Origin: Roseomonas sp. CECT 9278
GTDB lineage: Bacteria > Pseudomonadota > Alphaproteobacteria > Acetobacterales > Acetobacteraceae
Length of the DNA: 64,000 nucleotides
Reading direction: 5' to 3'
NCBI RefSeq assembly: GCF_918698155.1
Contig: NZ_CAKKLX010000011.1
Location: forward strand, 1-64,000
The notes under the pieces are model-generated. The model ran no database searches. It saw only the letters and a list, made by a program, of their open reading frames with translations, and had not been told where the DNA came from. Positions 17,671 through 26,494 of the stretch are shown here, in pieces. The translations under genes were made by a program, and so were the position numbers. Numbering within the stretch: position 1 is the first letter of the stretch; each line of letters starts with the position of its first letter.

Positions 17671-18435
17671 ATGGCGAACCTGGTCCAGACCCTCACCGAC
17701 AGCCGCGCCGACGACCGCGAATGGGCGCTGCGCTGCGACATGGCGGCGGTGTTCCGCATCGGCGCGCGGCTCGGCTGGAACGAGCATATCGGCAACCACA
17801 ATTCGCTGATGCTGCCGGACAGTGCCGAGCCGCTGTTCCTGATCAACCCGCGCGGCTACCTGTTCCAGGAACTGCGGGCGAGCGACCTGATCGTCTGCGA
17901 CCTGGAGGGCCGCGTGGTGCGCGGCAAGGGAGAACTCCGCAAGGTCGCCTTCCACATCCATTGCCGCATCCACCTCGCGAACCCCGCCGCGGCCTGCGTG
18001 GTGCACGTCCATCCGCGCTGGCTGACGGCGCTGTCGATGCTGGAGGATGTCGAGTTCCCGCTGTCGCATCACAACTCGCTGCTGCTGAACGACCGCACGG
18101 TCTATGACGCTTCCGGCGACGCGCCGGTGCATTCGAACGACGAAGGCGACCGCATCGCGCGGCTGATGGGCGACAGGACCATCATGGTGATGCGTGGCCA
18201 TGGCGTGACGGTGGTCGGCCCCACCGTGCACGACGCCTTCGACGAGACCTACATGGCCGAGCGCACCACCATGTACCAGATGACCGCGATGCAGACCGGG
18301 CGGAAGCTGCACGCGCTGCCGGATTCCGCGCGCCGCCATCATGCCGGGCCATGGGGGGAGAAGCTCGATGCGCGCCTGCACCTCGATGCCTGGCGCCGCG
18401 TGCTGGATCGCGAGGAAGCCGACTACGCGACGTAG
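17671..18435 (+). CDS. class II aldolase/adducin-family protein
   Basis: A 254-residue cytoplasmic protein with the family fold: RLGWNEHIGNHNSLML, FLINPRGYLFQEL, metal-ligand pair CVVHVHPRWLTAL (HxH) and MVMRGHGVTVVGPT (third His). In catalytic sugar-phosphate aldolases a Glu lies four residues before the His of the helix that follows; here that helix reads RKVAFHIHCRIH, with Lys at the expected place, so classical aldolase chemistry is doubtful. It may be a decarboxylase- or hydrolase-like member. It is divergent from the dimethylformamidase-like gene across 120 bp and may act on that pathway's product. The ATG at 17671 has GAGGA upstream. Confidence 0.75.
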   Translation: MANLVQTLTDSRADDREWALRCDMAAVFRIGARLGWNEHIGNHNSLMLPDSAEPLFLINPRGYLFQELRASDLIVCDLEGRVVRGKGELRKVAFHIHCRIHLANPAAACVVHVHPRWLTALSMLEDVEFPLSHHNSLLLNDRTVYDASGDAPVHSNDEGDRIARLMGDRTIMVMRGHGVTVVGPTVHDAFDETYMAERTTMYQMTAMQTGRKLHALPDSARRHHAGPWGEKLDARLHLDAWRRVLDREEADYAT

Positions 18436-18438
18436 CCG

Positions 18439-20025
18439 CTACAGCCCGAACAGCGCGCGGCCGGGGATGGCGTCGATCAGGCTGCGCGTATAGGCGCTTC
18501 GCGGATCGGCGAAGACAGCGCCGATCGGTCCGGCTTCCTCGACCACGCCGTTGCGCATCACCGCGACCTCGTCACACAGCTGCGCCGCCACGCGCAGGTC
18601 ATGCGTGATGAACAGGATCGACAGGCCAAGCCGCGCCTGCAATTCCCGCAGCAGCGCCAGCACCTGCGCCTGCACGCTGACATCCAGCGCGCTGACAGGT
18701 TCATCGGCCACCAGCACCTGCGGCTTCATCGCCAGCGCACGCGCGATGCCGATGCGCTGGCGTTGCCCGCCGGAGAACTCATGCGGGTAGCGATCCACCG
18801 CATCGGGATCGAGGCCGACCAGCGCGAACAGGTCACGCGCCTCCCGCTGTGCCGCGACCGCCGGCGTGCCGGCCGCGATCGGCCCCTGCGCCACCTGCGC
18901 CCCGGCGCGCCGGCGGGGGTTCAATGACGCGTAGGGGTCCTGGAACACCATCTGCACAAGGCGTGCGGCATCGCGGCGGCGCTTGGGCAAGGGCGCGCCG
19001 CCGATCACCACCTGCCCGCCATCGTTGCCCAGCAGGCCCACCACGCAGCGTGCGAGCGTGGATTTGCCCGACCCGCTCTCCCCCACCACCGCCAGCGTGC
19101 TGCCACGCTTCAGCGTGACGGACACATCGTCCAGCGCGCGCACCGGCTTGCGGCGACGGAACAGCCCGCGCGAGACATAGGTCTTGGTCAGGCCGCGCAC
19201 CTGCAATACCTCGTCGGACGACAGCGCGCGCGCCGTCGGCGCGTGCAGCCCCGGCACGGAGGCGAGCAGCGCCTTCGTGTAGTCGTGCCGCGGGTTGGTC
19301 AGCACCTCGCGCGCCGTGCCTTCCTCGACCACGCGGCCCAGGCGCATCACGGCGACGCGGTCGGCGATCTCCGCCACCACGCCGAAGTCATGCGTGATGA
19401 ACATCACCGCCGTGCCGTGGCGGCGCTGGAGGTCCTTGATCAGCGCCAGCACCTGCGCCTGCGTCGTCACGTCCAGCGCGGTGGTAGGCTCGTCGCAGAC
19501 CAGAACCTCGGGTTCGAGCGCGAGTGCCATGGCGATCATCACGCGCTGGCGCTGACCGCCGGAGAGCTCATGCGGGAAGGCACGCAGCGCGCCCTCGGGG
19601 TCGGGCAGGTTCACTTCGCGCAGCGCGGCCAGCGCCCGGCGCTCGGCCTCGCGCGCATCGAGGTTCATGTGGACTCGCCACATCTCGCCGATCTGCGCGC
19701 CCACGCTCATCAGCGGGTTCAGCGCGGTCATGGGTTCCTGGAACACCATCGCGATGCGGCGGCCGCGGATGGCGCGCCAGGCCTCGGGGGACTGTGCGCG
19801 GAGGTCCTCGCCCGACAAAGCCATGCGGCCGGCGGCGATGGACAGGCCCGGCGCCAGCAGCCCCATCACCGCCGATGCGGTGACCGACTTGCCCGACCCG
19901 CTCTCGCCCACAACGCACAGGATTTCTCCGGCCGCGACGGAGAGCGACACATCCTCGATGGCGTTGTCGCGATCGGCGCCACGCGGCAGGCGGATGGTCA
20001 GGCCCTCGACGACCAGGCGGCTCAT
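18439..20025 (-). CDS. ABC importer fused double ATPase (DppD-DppF fusion)
   Basis: A 528-residue protein carrying two complete ATPase domains. Domain 1 (about residues 1-260) has [39 protein letters not shown] and [12 protein letters not shown]. Domain 2 (about 275-528) has [38 protein letters not shown] and VLVADEPVSALD. It supplies both ATPases of the importer encoded just upstream. The ATG at 20025 overlaps the permease stop (ATGA); the longer open frame into the permease is spurious. It is convergent with the aldolase gene, 3 nt apart. Confidence 0.92.
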   Translation of the reverse strand: MSRLVVEGLTIRLPRGADRDNAIEDVSLSVAAGEILCVVGESGSGKSVTASAVMGLLAPGLSIAAGRMALSGEDLRAQSPEAWRAIRGRRIAMVFQEPMTALNPLMSVGAQIGEMWRVHMNLDAREAERRALAALREVNLPDPEGALRAFPHELSGGQRQRVMIAMALALEPEVLVCDEPTTALDVTTQAQVLALIKDLQRRHGTAVMFITHDFGVVAEIADRVAVMRLGRVVEEGTAREVLTNPRHDYTKALLASVPGLHAPTARALSSDEVLQVRGLTKTYVSRGLFRRRKPVRALDDVSVTLKRGSTLAVVGESGSGKSTLARCVVGLLGNDGGQVVIGGAPLPKRRRDAARLVQMVFQDPYASLNPRRRAGAQVAQGPIAAGTPAVAAQREARDLFALVGLDPDAVDRYPHEFSGGQRQRIGIARALAMKPQVLVADEPVSALDVSVQAQVLALLRELQARLGLSILFITHDLRVAAQLCDEVAVMRNGVVEEAGPIGAVFADPRSAYTRSLIDAIPGRALFGL

Positions 20026-20855
20026 CGCCCGCTCGCCAGGCGCGGGTTCAGCGCGTCGTTCAGCCCCTGCCCCACCAGAGAGACGCCGAGGATGGTCAGC
20101 AGGATCGCGACACCCGGGATGGCGGAGACGTACCATTCGGTGCGCAGCACGGATCGCCCCAAGCCGATCAGGTTGCCCCAGGAGGGCACGTTCGGGTCCG
20201 ACAACTGCAGGAAGGCCAGCGCCGATTCCAGAAGAATCGCCACCGCCATCACGACCGAGGCATAGACGATCACCGGCGGCAGTGCATTCGGCAGCACCTC
20301 GCGCAGGATCAGGTGCGCATCGCCCAGCCCCTGCACGCGGCAGGCCTGCACGAAATCCCGCGTGCGCAGCGTAAGGAACTCGGCGCGCGTCAGCCGCGCG
20401 ACCGGCGGCCAGGACACCAGGCCGATCGCGACCGTCACCGTGCCCATGGTGCTGCCGAACACCGCGACCAGTACCAGCAGGAGCAGGAAGTTGGGCAGGG
20501 TCTGGAAGGCCTCGGTCACGCGCATCAGCAGCGTGTCGACGATGCCGCCATAGAAGCCCGCCACCGCGCCGATGGCGATGCCGATCACCACCGCGATCGA
20601 CGTGGCCACCACGCCGATCAGAAGCGATATCCGCGCGCCATGAAATAGCTGCGCCGCGATGTCGCGCCCCGACGGATCGGTGCCCAACGGAAAGCGCGGA
20701 TTGGCGCCGGGCCATTGCAGCGGCCGTCCCGCCAGGCCCAGCGGATCGGCGGGATAGAACCACGACGCACCCAGGCCCATCACCAGTACCGCCAGCAGGA
20801 TGACCGTGCCGATCAACGCCGCCTGGCTGCGCAGATACGCCTTGGCCGCGCGCAT
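20022..20855 (-). CDS. ABC importer permease (DppC-like)
   Basis: A 277-residue inner-membrane permease with about six helices: LIGTVILLAVLVMGLGASWF, PLGTDPSGRDIAAQLFHG, the EAA loop FVQACRVQGLGDAHLILREV, and ALLESALAF-type C-terminal helices (ILLESALAFLQLSDPNVPSW). Its ATG overlaps the preceding permease stop by 1 nt (TGATG) and its own stop overlaps the ATPase start. It works with the DppB-like permease and the fused ATPase. Confidence 0.9.
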   Translation of the reverse strand: MRAAKAYLRSQAALIGTVILLAVLVMGLGASWFYPADPLGLAGRPLQWPGANPRFPLGTDPSGRDIAAQLFHGARISLLIGVVATSIAVVIGIAIGAVAGFYGGIVDTLLMRVTEAFQTLPNFLLLLVLVAVFGSTMGTVTVAIGLVSWPPVARLTRAEFLTLRTRDFVQACRVQGLGDAHLILREVLPNALPPVIVYASVVMAVAILLESALAFLQLSDPNVPSWGNLIGLGRSVLRTEWYVSAIPGVAILLTILGVSLVGQGLNDALNPRLASGR

Positions 20856-21832
20856 CAGGACCCGGACGCAATGCGCGGATCGAGCCGCGCATAGAGGATG
20901 TCCACGACGAAGTTGATGCTGATGACCAGCAGCGCCGAGACAAACACGATGCCGAGCAACGTGTTCAGGTCCCGCTGCACCACGGATTCATACGCGAGCC
21001 GCCCCAGGCCCGGCAGGGAGAATACGCTCTCCACCACCACCGATCCGCCCAGCATTGTACCGGCCTGCAAGCCGATCAGCGTGACCATCGGCAGCATCGC
21101 GTTGCGCAGCACATGCCGCGCCACCACGCGCGTCTCGGACAGCCCCTTGGCGCGCGCCGTCCGCACGAAATCCAGCGACAGCACTTCCAGCATCGAGGCC
21201 CGCATGATGCGCAGGTAGATCGCCAGAAAGATCAGCCCCAGCGTCAGCGTCGGCAGCACCAGGTGCCGTGCCGTGTCCAGCACCGCCGCGATGCCGGTGT
21301 AGGATTGCGTGATGTCGCCGAAACCGCCCGCCGGCAGCCATTGCAGGTACACGCTGGACACCACGATCGCCATCAGCCCGAACCAGAAGGATGGCGTCGC
21401 GTAGAAGATCAGCCCGAGCGTCGAGATCAGCGTATCCGGCCAGCGGTTCACGCGCCGTGCCGCCACCACCCCCAGCACCAGCCCGAAGAAGAAGGCGAAG
21501 GACAGCGCCGAGATCATCAGCAGGATGGTCGGCGGCAGCCTCTCCAGGATCACGGTGGCGACCGGCTTGCCATAGATGGCCGAAAAGCCGAGGTCGAGCG
21601 TCAGCAGCCGCAGCATGTAGCGCCCGAGCTGCGCCGCGATGCCAACGTCCAGCCCGTAGAAGCGGCGCAGTTCCTCGGCAAGCGCGGCGTCGCCGCCGCC
21701 CATCTGCGCCATCAGCGCATCGACCGTGTCGCCGGGTGCCAGTTGCAGCAGCAGGAACATCCCCGCCAGGATCAGCAGCAGCGTCGGCAGCGATGCCGCG
21801 AGCCGCCGCAGCGCGAGGCCAAGGACCCTCAA
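20855..21832 (-). CDS. ABC importer permease (DppB-like), TTG start
   Basis: A 325-residue permease: LALRRLAASLPTLLLILAGM, QLAPGDTVDALMAQMGGG, YGLDVGIAAQLGRYM, the EAA loop FVRTARAKGLSETRVVARHV, and VESVFSLPGLGRLAYESVV. There is no ATG at the right place. A TTG at 21832 overlaps the SBP stop as TTGA and gives LRVLGLALRRL, which is the expected family N-terminus, so a TTG start with translational coupling is the best reading. Other in-frame starts upstream lie inside the SBP gene. Confidence 0.85.
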   Translation of the reverse strand: MRVLGLALRRLAASLPTLLLILAGMFLLLQLAPGDTVDALMAQMGGGDAALAEELRRFYGLDVGIAAQLGRYMLRLLTLDLGFSAIYGKPVATVILERLPPTILLMISALSFAFFFGLVLGVVAARRVNRWPDTLISTLGLIFYATPSFWFGLMAIVVSSVYLQWLPAGGFGDITQSYTGIAAVLDTARHLVLPTLTLGLIFLAIYLRIMRASMLEVLSLDFVRTARAKGLSETRVVARHVLRNAMLPMVTLIGLQAGTMLGGSVVVESVFSLPGLGRLAYESVVQRDLNTLLGIVFVSALLVISINFVVDILYARLDPRIASGS

Positions 21833-23421
21833 GACGCCAGCCAGGTATCGTGCCAGGAGGACGACGCCCAGCGCGGATTGTTCCCCGCATTGCGGATGCG
21901 CCGGTTGAACACCGAGACGAAGATCTGCTCGATCGGCATCCACAGCGGCAGCTCGGTCTGCACCGACCGCACGAAGTCGGCGTAGAGCGCCTTCCGCTTC
22001 TCCGGATCGACCTCGGTCGCCGCGTTGTCGATGATCCCGTCGATGGTGGGATCGGTCCAGCCCCACTGATTGGTCCAGGGTGCGCCGCGCGGGCTGCCCG
22101 AACGGTACCACACCGTCGTGCTCACCGCCGGGTCGGAACGGTACTGGTGCCAGCCCGATGCCAGGTCGAAGTTCCAGTCATTGTAGACCGTGCGCAGGAA
22201 GCCCGCGGCATCGAGGCGCACGACTTCCACGCGGATGCCGACCTGGCTCAGCGACTGCTGGATGAAGGTTGCCCACAACGCGATGTCTTCGCCCCACGGC
22301 GCAGGGTTCAGCCGCAGGTTGAAACGCACGCCGCCGGCGCCGCGGCGATGCCCGGCCTCGTCCAACAGGCGGTTCGCCAGCGCCACGTCGAAGCCGTATT
22401 GCGGCATGCCCGCGCCCGGATAGTAATCCGTGGACACGCTCGGGATCGGCCCCGTGCCCGGCTTCGCGAAGGGGCCGAGGAAGTTCTCGATGAAGAACGG
22501 CACGTTCAGCGAATGCGCGATCGCCTTCCGCACGCGAATGTCGGCCAGGATTGGATTGCGGAAGTTGAACTCCAGCGTGTTGGTGCGGACATTGCCTTCA
22601 TTGCCGCGCGTCGTGCTCTCGAAACGCGGGTCTCGCCCGAGCCGCTGCATGTCGGCGATCGACAGCGCCGAATACGGACTGAACAGCAACTGCCCGGATT
22701 CCATCTGCGCCGCCGCCGCCGCGCGATCCCCCACCACGCGCCACACGATGCGATCCAAATACGGCATGTTGTTGCGCCAGTAATTGGGATTGCGCTCGGC
22801 GATGATGTGCTGGCCGCGTTCGTACTGCACGAACTTGAAAGGCCCGGTGCCGATCGGCGCGGTGTTGGCCGGGTTCTGCCGGATGTCGCCGGTCTCGAAC
22901 ACATGCTTGGGCGAGATGTACCCGAGGTCCGGCATGGCACGCAGCAGCAGCCCCTGCGGCATCGGGCGGGAATACCGGAACACTGCGGTATGCGCGTCGG
23001 GCGTCTCCACCGCTTCCAGGAACTGCTGCAGCGTGGTGCCGTAGTTGAGGATCTTCTTCCACATCTCCATCGCGGTGAACTGCACGTCGGCGGAGGTGAA
23101 GGGCTTGCCGTCATGCCAGGTCACGCCGCGGCGCAGGCGGAAGGTATGCGTCAGCCCGTCCGGCGCGCTCTCCCAGCTCTCGGCCAGCACGCCCACCGGA
23201 TTTCCCTGCGCGTCCAGGTCCAGCAGCGCCTCCTGGATCTTGCCACCCACGATGTAGACGCCGGTCGAGGCCTGCAGCGACGGGTTCAGGATCCGTTGCT
23301 CGGTGGCGAAATGCACCGTCAACACGCCGCCGCGCCGCGGCGTCTCCTGCGCCATGGCGGTCGCGGGGATCATCGTGGCGGCGCCGAGCAGGAAGGTCTC
23401 GCGGCGGGTCGGTCCGGTCAT
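21829..23421 (-). CDS. ABC importer substrate-binding protein, family 5
   Basis: A 530-residue periplasmic binding protein; the ATG at 23421 follows ACAGGAGAA. The signal region TRRETFLLGAATMIPATAMA carries a twin-arginine and could use Tat. Family 5 features are LAESWESAPDGLTHTFRLR, VTWHDGKPFTSADVQFT, PIGTGPFKFVQYERGQ and VRKAIAHSLNVPFFIENF. It is encoded 23 nt after the VOC gene and directly before its own permeases. The ligand is unknown; the class covers peptides and peptide-like compounds. Confidence 0.9.
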   Translation of the reverse strand: MTGPTRRETFLLGAATMIPATAMAQETPRRGGVLTVHFATEQRILNPSLQASTGVYIVGGKIQEALLDLDAQGNPVGVLAESWESAPDGLTHTFRLRRGVTWHDGKPFTSADVQFTAMEMWKKILNYGTTLQQFLEAVETPDAHTAVFRYSRPMPQGLLLRAMPDLGYISPKHVFETGDIRQNPANTAPIGTGPFKFVQYERGQHIIAERNPNYWRNNMPYLDRIVWRVVGDRAAAAAQMESGQLLFSPYSALSIADMQRLGRDPRFESTTRGNEGNVRTNTLEFNFRNPILADIRVRKAIAHSLNVPFFIENFLGPFAKPGTGPIPSVSTDYYPGAGMPQYGFDVALANRLLDEAGHRRGAGGVRFNLRLNPAPWGEDIALWATFIQQSLSQVGIRVEVVRLDAAGFLRTVYNDWNFDLASGWHQYRSDPAVSTTVWYRSGSPRGAPWTNQWGWTDPTIDGIIDNAATEVDPEKRKALYADFVRSVQTELPLWMPIEQIFVSVFNRRIRNAGNNPRWASSSWHDTWLAS

Positions 23422-23444
23422 GGGTGCGTTCTCCTGTCGCGGGA

Positions 23445-24233
23445 TCAGTTGGCTTCGAAGATCACGGCGACGCCCGTGGCGAAGCCCGGCGCGCGCGGCG
23501 TTGCGGTGCCGAGCACCATCGCCGCACCGCCCTCGCGCGGCAGCACGGCCGCGTCGCACTGCGCCAGGCGCGCGATCACATCGCGCGGCGCGAAGGCCAC
23601 CGCGCCGCGGGTGGGCGCGGTCGCGACCACATGGAAATGGCCATCCTGCACCGCCGCCGCGTCGATCGCCGCGGCCAGGGCAGCCGCGCTGCCGGCAGGA
23701 TCGTCGGTCGCGACCAGCACGCGCCGGATGCGCGTCGCGCCATTGGCGTGCGCCTGCAGGGACGGCACCCACACCGCATCGCGCGTGTGGTGCTGGCAGG
23801 CGAAGATGCCGAGGCCACCCACGCGCGCGGCCACCGGCCAGCGGAACACGCTGAAGCGCGCCTCCGCCTCATTGCCATCGGGCAGCGGCACCGGCCGGCT
23901 GAAATGCACCGGCCCCACCGCATCGACGCCCCGCGCGCGCAGCGCGTCCGCGCCCACGCCAGCATCCGTCGTGGTGAAGGCCGCGCGATCCAGCCCTTCG
24001 CGCGCATCCACGAAATCGCGCAGCGCCTGGTTGTGCGGCGTCGGCGTCACCACGCCGAGCAGTTCGAGGTAATCCTCCCCGAACATCATCGTGTAGTTGG
24101 CGCTGCCGATATGCGCGCTGTGCAGCCCGCGCGGCGAAAGCGTGAAGCCCAGCGCCGCCCACTGAGCCGCCGCGGCATCAAGGTCGCGCACGGCAACGAC
24201 AAGGTGATCGAGCCCGGTCAAGGTCGGCAGCAT
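23445..24233 (-). CDS. VOC-superfamily (glyoxalase-like) protein
   Basis: A 262-residue protein starting MLPTLTGLDHLVVAVRDLDAAAAQWAA, the usual entry to a vicinal-oxygen-chelate fold: LDHLVVAV contains the first likely metal His and MFGEDYLELLGV the acidic ligand. A second module follows (GLGIFACQHHTRDAVWVP). This is the Glyoxalase_3-like layout of two modules in one chain. Possible roles are dioxygenase, isomerase or glyoxalase chemistry; nothing in the sequence decides. It is probably co-transcribed with the ABC importer that follows, so it may act on the imported compound. Confidence 0.7.
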   Translation of the reverse strand: MLPTLTGLDHLVVAVRDLDAAAAQWAALGFTLSPRGLHSAHIGSANYTMMFGEDYLELLGVVTPTPHNQALRDFVDAREGLDRAAFTTTDAGVGADALRARGVDAVGPVHFSRPVPLPDGNEAEARFSVFRWPVAARVGGLGIFACQHHTRDAVWVPSLQAHANGATRIRRVLVATDDPAGSAAALAAAIDAAAVQDGHFHVVATAPTRGAVAFAPRDVIARLAQCDAAVLPREGGAAMVLGTATPRAPGFATGVAVIFEAN

Positions 24234-24297
24234 GCCCGTCTCCCAGTTTGGCAGGGATACTAGGCATTCCCCGTGATGCGCCGCAACACGCGCGGGT

Positions 24298-25629
24298 TCA
24301 ATGCAGCTTGACGCGCGGTTCCGTCCGCCGCGTCAGTGTGCGCGCCAGGGATGACAGCGCGGTCTTGACGGTGCCGTGCAGCGCGCGCTCGTGCATCTTG
24401 TACAAGGACCGGTACATCAGCCGCGCGAACAGCCCCTCGACCCACATGCTGCGCCCCGCCAGGAAGCCCATCAGGCTGCCCACAGTGGAGTATTCGCCGA
24501 GCGACACCAGCGATCCGAAATCCCGGTAGACGAAGGGCTTCAAGGGTTCGCCCGCGAGCCGACGGCGGATCTGCGCGAGCATGTGCGATGCCTGCTGGTG
24601 CGCCGCCTGCGCGCGCGGTGGCACCGGGCGATCGCTGCCCGGCATCACGCACCAGGCGCAATCGCCGATCGCGAAGATGTCCGCATCGCGCGTGGTCTGC
24701 AGCGTCGGCAGCACGACCAGCTGGTTGCTGCGGCTGGTCTCAAGGCCCGCCAGGTCGCGCAGCACCTCCGGCCCCTTCACCCCGGCGGCCCAGACGACCA
24801 GCTGGCTGTCGATGACGCGCCCGTCCTTCAGCTCGACGCCGTGCGCCGTCACGCGGGTGACCGGCACGCCGGTGCTGACCGTGACGCCGAGCCCCTCCAG
24901 CAGCCCCTTCGCCGCTTCCGAGATGCGTTCCGGCAGCCCCGGCAGGATGCGCGGCGCCGCTTCCACCAGGGTGATGCGGATGTCCTTCTCGGCATCGATG
25001 CGGTCGAGCCCGTAGGCAACCACCGCGCGCGCCGTGTGGTGCAGCTCCGCCGCCAGCTCCGTGCCCGTCGCGCCGGCGCCGATGATCACCACATGCAATT
25101 GCCCCGGCTGCACCGGCCCCTCCTGCGCGTGCGCGCGGATGCAGGCATTGACCAGGCGGCGATTGAAGCGCACGGCCTGCTGCGGCGTCTCCAGCGCGAT
25201 TGCGTGGTCGCGCACGCCGGGCGTGCCGAAGTCGTTCGTCGTGCTGCCGATGGCCACCACCAGCGTGTCGTAGGGCAGCGCGCTGCCCTGCGTGATGGCG
25301 CGGCCTTCGTCATCCTGCGTCGGGCCAAGCATCACTGTCTTCGCCGCGCGGTCCAGCCCGACCATCTCCCCGTAGCGGTAGCGGAAATGATGCCAATGCG
25401 CCTGCGCCAGGTAGTCGAGCTCGTGCTCGTCCACATCCATGCTGCCGGCCGCGACCTCGTGCAGCAGCGGCTTCCACAGGTGCCCGCGGTCGCGATCGAC
25501 CAGCGTGACGACCGCCTGGCCGCGCTTGCCCAGGCTGTCGCCCAGCCGCGTCGCGAGTTCGAGCCCGGCCGCGCCGCCACCGACGACGACGATGCGATGC
25601 GGCGCTGCGCCGTGGGGGATGTCGGGCAT
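24298..25629 (-). CDS. ndh: type II NADH dehydrogenase (NDH-2), FAD-dependent
   Basis: A 443-residue membrane-associated flavoprotein that passes electrons from NADH to quinone without pumping protons. The FAD-binding motif IVVVGGGAAGLELATRLG is at the N-terminus, DRDRGHLWKPLLHEVAAG follows (the H-x-x-W/F-K-P-L-L element of NDH-2), and the NADH-binding site is VVIIGAGATGTELAAEL. Near the C-terminus, IFAIGDCAW is the second FAD-contact motif, and a basic amphipathic tail (MYRSLYKMHERALHG) should attach it to the membrane. The ATG at 25629 has CAGCAGGAG upstream. It lies between SDR and VOC genes on the same strand. Confidence 0.88.
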   Translation of the reverse strand: MPDIPHGAAPHRIVVVGGGAAGLELATRLGDSLGKRGQAVVTLVDRDRGHLWKPLLHEVAAGSMDVDEHELDYLAQAHWHHFRYRYGEMVGLDRAAKTVMLGPTQDDEGRAITQGSALPYDTLVVAIGSTTNDFGTPGVRDHAIALETPQQAVRFNRRLVNACIRAHAQEGPVQPGQLHVVIIGAGATGTELAAELHHTARAVVAYGLDRIDAEKDIRITLVEAAPRILPGLPERISEAAKGLLEGLGVTVSTGVPVTRVTAHGVELKDGRVIDSQLVVWAAGVKGPEVLRDLAGLETSRSNQLVVLPTLQTTRDADIFAIGDCAWCVMPGSDRPVPPRAQAAHQQASHMLAQIRRRLAGEPLKPFVYRDFGSLVSLGEYSTVGSLMGFLAGRSMWVEGLFARLMYRSLYKMHERALHGTVKTALSSLARTLTRRTEPRVKLH

Positions 25630-25696
25630 GGCGGGGCTCCTGCTGCGGGCAGCATGCTGGTCCCGCCGCGCCGCCACAAGCGCGGTGTGCGGGCTC

Positions 25697-26431
25697 CTAT
25701 CCCAGGAACGACCCGCCATTCACATGGATGGTCTGACCGGTCACGTAGCCGCCCTCCGGCCCCGCCAGCATCCGCACCACCGCGGCGATCTCGTCGATGG
25801 TCGCCTTGCGGCGCATCGGGATGCCCTGCTCGCGCCCCAGCCCCTGCGGCATGGCGCCGGCGCTGGCACCGCGGGCGGTGTCGACCGCGCCGGGGGCGAC
25901 GCAATTCGCGCGGATGCCCTGCGGCGCGAATTCCACCGCGATGGCGCGCATCAGCCCTTCGAGACCCGCCTTCGACGCCGAGACATGCGCGCGGTTCGGC
26001 GTGCCCACATGCGTCGAGATCCCCGACAGCGCGACGATCGACCCGCCGCCGCGCGCCACCATCCCCGGCAGCACGGCGCGCGACAGGATGAAGGCGCCAT
26101 CCAGCGCGACCGACAGGATCTCCCGCCATTCGGCCAGCGACATCTCGAGGAACGGCGTCTGCCGCCGCAGACCGGCATTGCACACCAGGATGTCCACCGG
26201 GCCGCTCTGTGCCACCAGCCGCGCCACCGCATCGGGGTCGGACACATCGGCCAGCACCGCCTCGGCGCTGCCGCCGGCGGCGCGGATCTCCGCCGCCACG
26301 GCTTCGATCGCGGCGGCGTCGGAGCGGCCATTGACCACCACCTTCGCGCCGTCGCGCGCCAGGCTCAGCGCAATCGCGCGCCCGATATTCTTCCCCGCGC
26401 CGGTGACCAGCGCGACCTTGCCTGCAAGCAT
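25697..26431 (-). CDS. SDR-family protein lacking the catalytic Tyr
   Basis: A 244-residue Rossmann-fold protein. The cofactor motif TGAGKNIGRAIA (TGxxxxIG) and the NAG element (VCNAG) are intact, and the Ser of the triad is present in VALSGIST (Ser136). The YxxxK motif is altered: the segment reads RAHVSASKAG, so Lys154 is kept but Val150 stands where the catalytic Tyr belongs, with His149 next to it. The codon is GTC at 25984-25982. Either His149 serves as the acid/base or the protein is not a standard dehydrogenase. It lies next to a normal SDR gene. Confidence 0.85.
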   Translation of the reverse strand: MLAGKVALVTGAGKNIGRAIALSLARDGAKVVVNGRSDAAAIEAVAAEIRAAGGSAEAVLADVSDPDAVARLVAQSGPVDILVCNAGLRRQTPFLEMSLAEWREILSVALDGAFILSRAVLPGMVARGGGSIVALSGISTHVGTPNRAHVSASKAGLEGLMRAIAVEFAPQGIRANCVAPGAVDTARGASAGAMPQGLGREQGIPMRRKATIDEIAAVVRMLAGPEGGYVTGQTIHVNGGSFLG

Positions 26432-26494
26432 GTCCAACCCTCGATCCGCTTCAAGCCGCGCCGATACCACGCGCTCCGCCGCGCCCCCAGGGGG

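Noticed and set aside
20026-20943. N-terminal extension of the fused ATPase frame
   Set aside because: The extension lies inside the permease gene in another frame; the ATG at 20025 overlaps the permease stop and begins a canonical ATPase domain.
21391-24072. Long open frame (893 codons) on the plus strand
   Set aside because: It is antisense to a well-supported SBP and permease, has no family motifs, and is Arg/Pro/Ala-rich as expected for the opposite strand of GC-rich genes. Similar frames at 13606-15285, 58777-60288 and 37048-39069 were dropped for the same reason.
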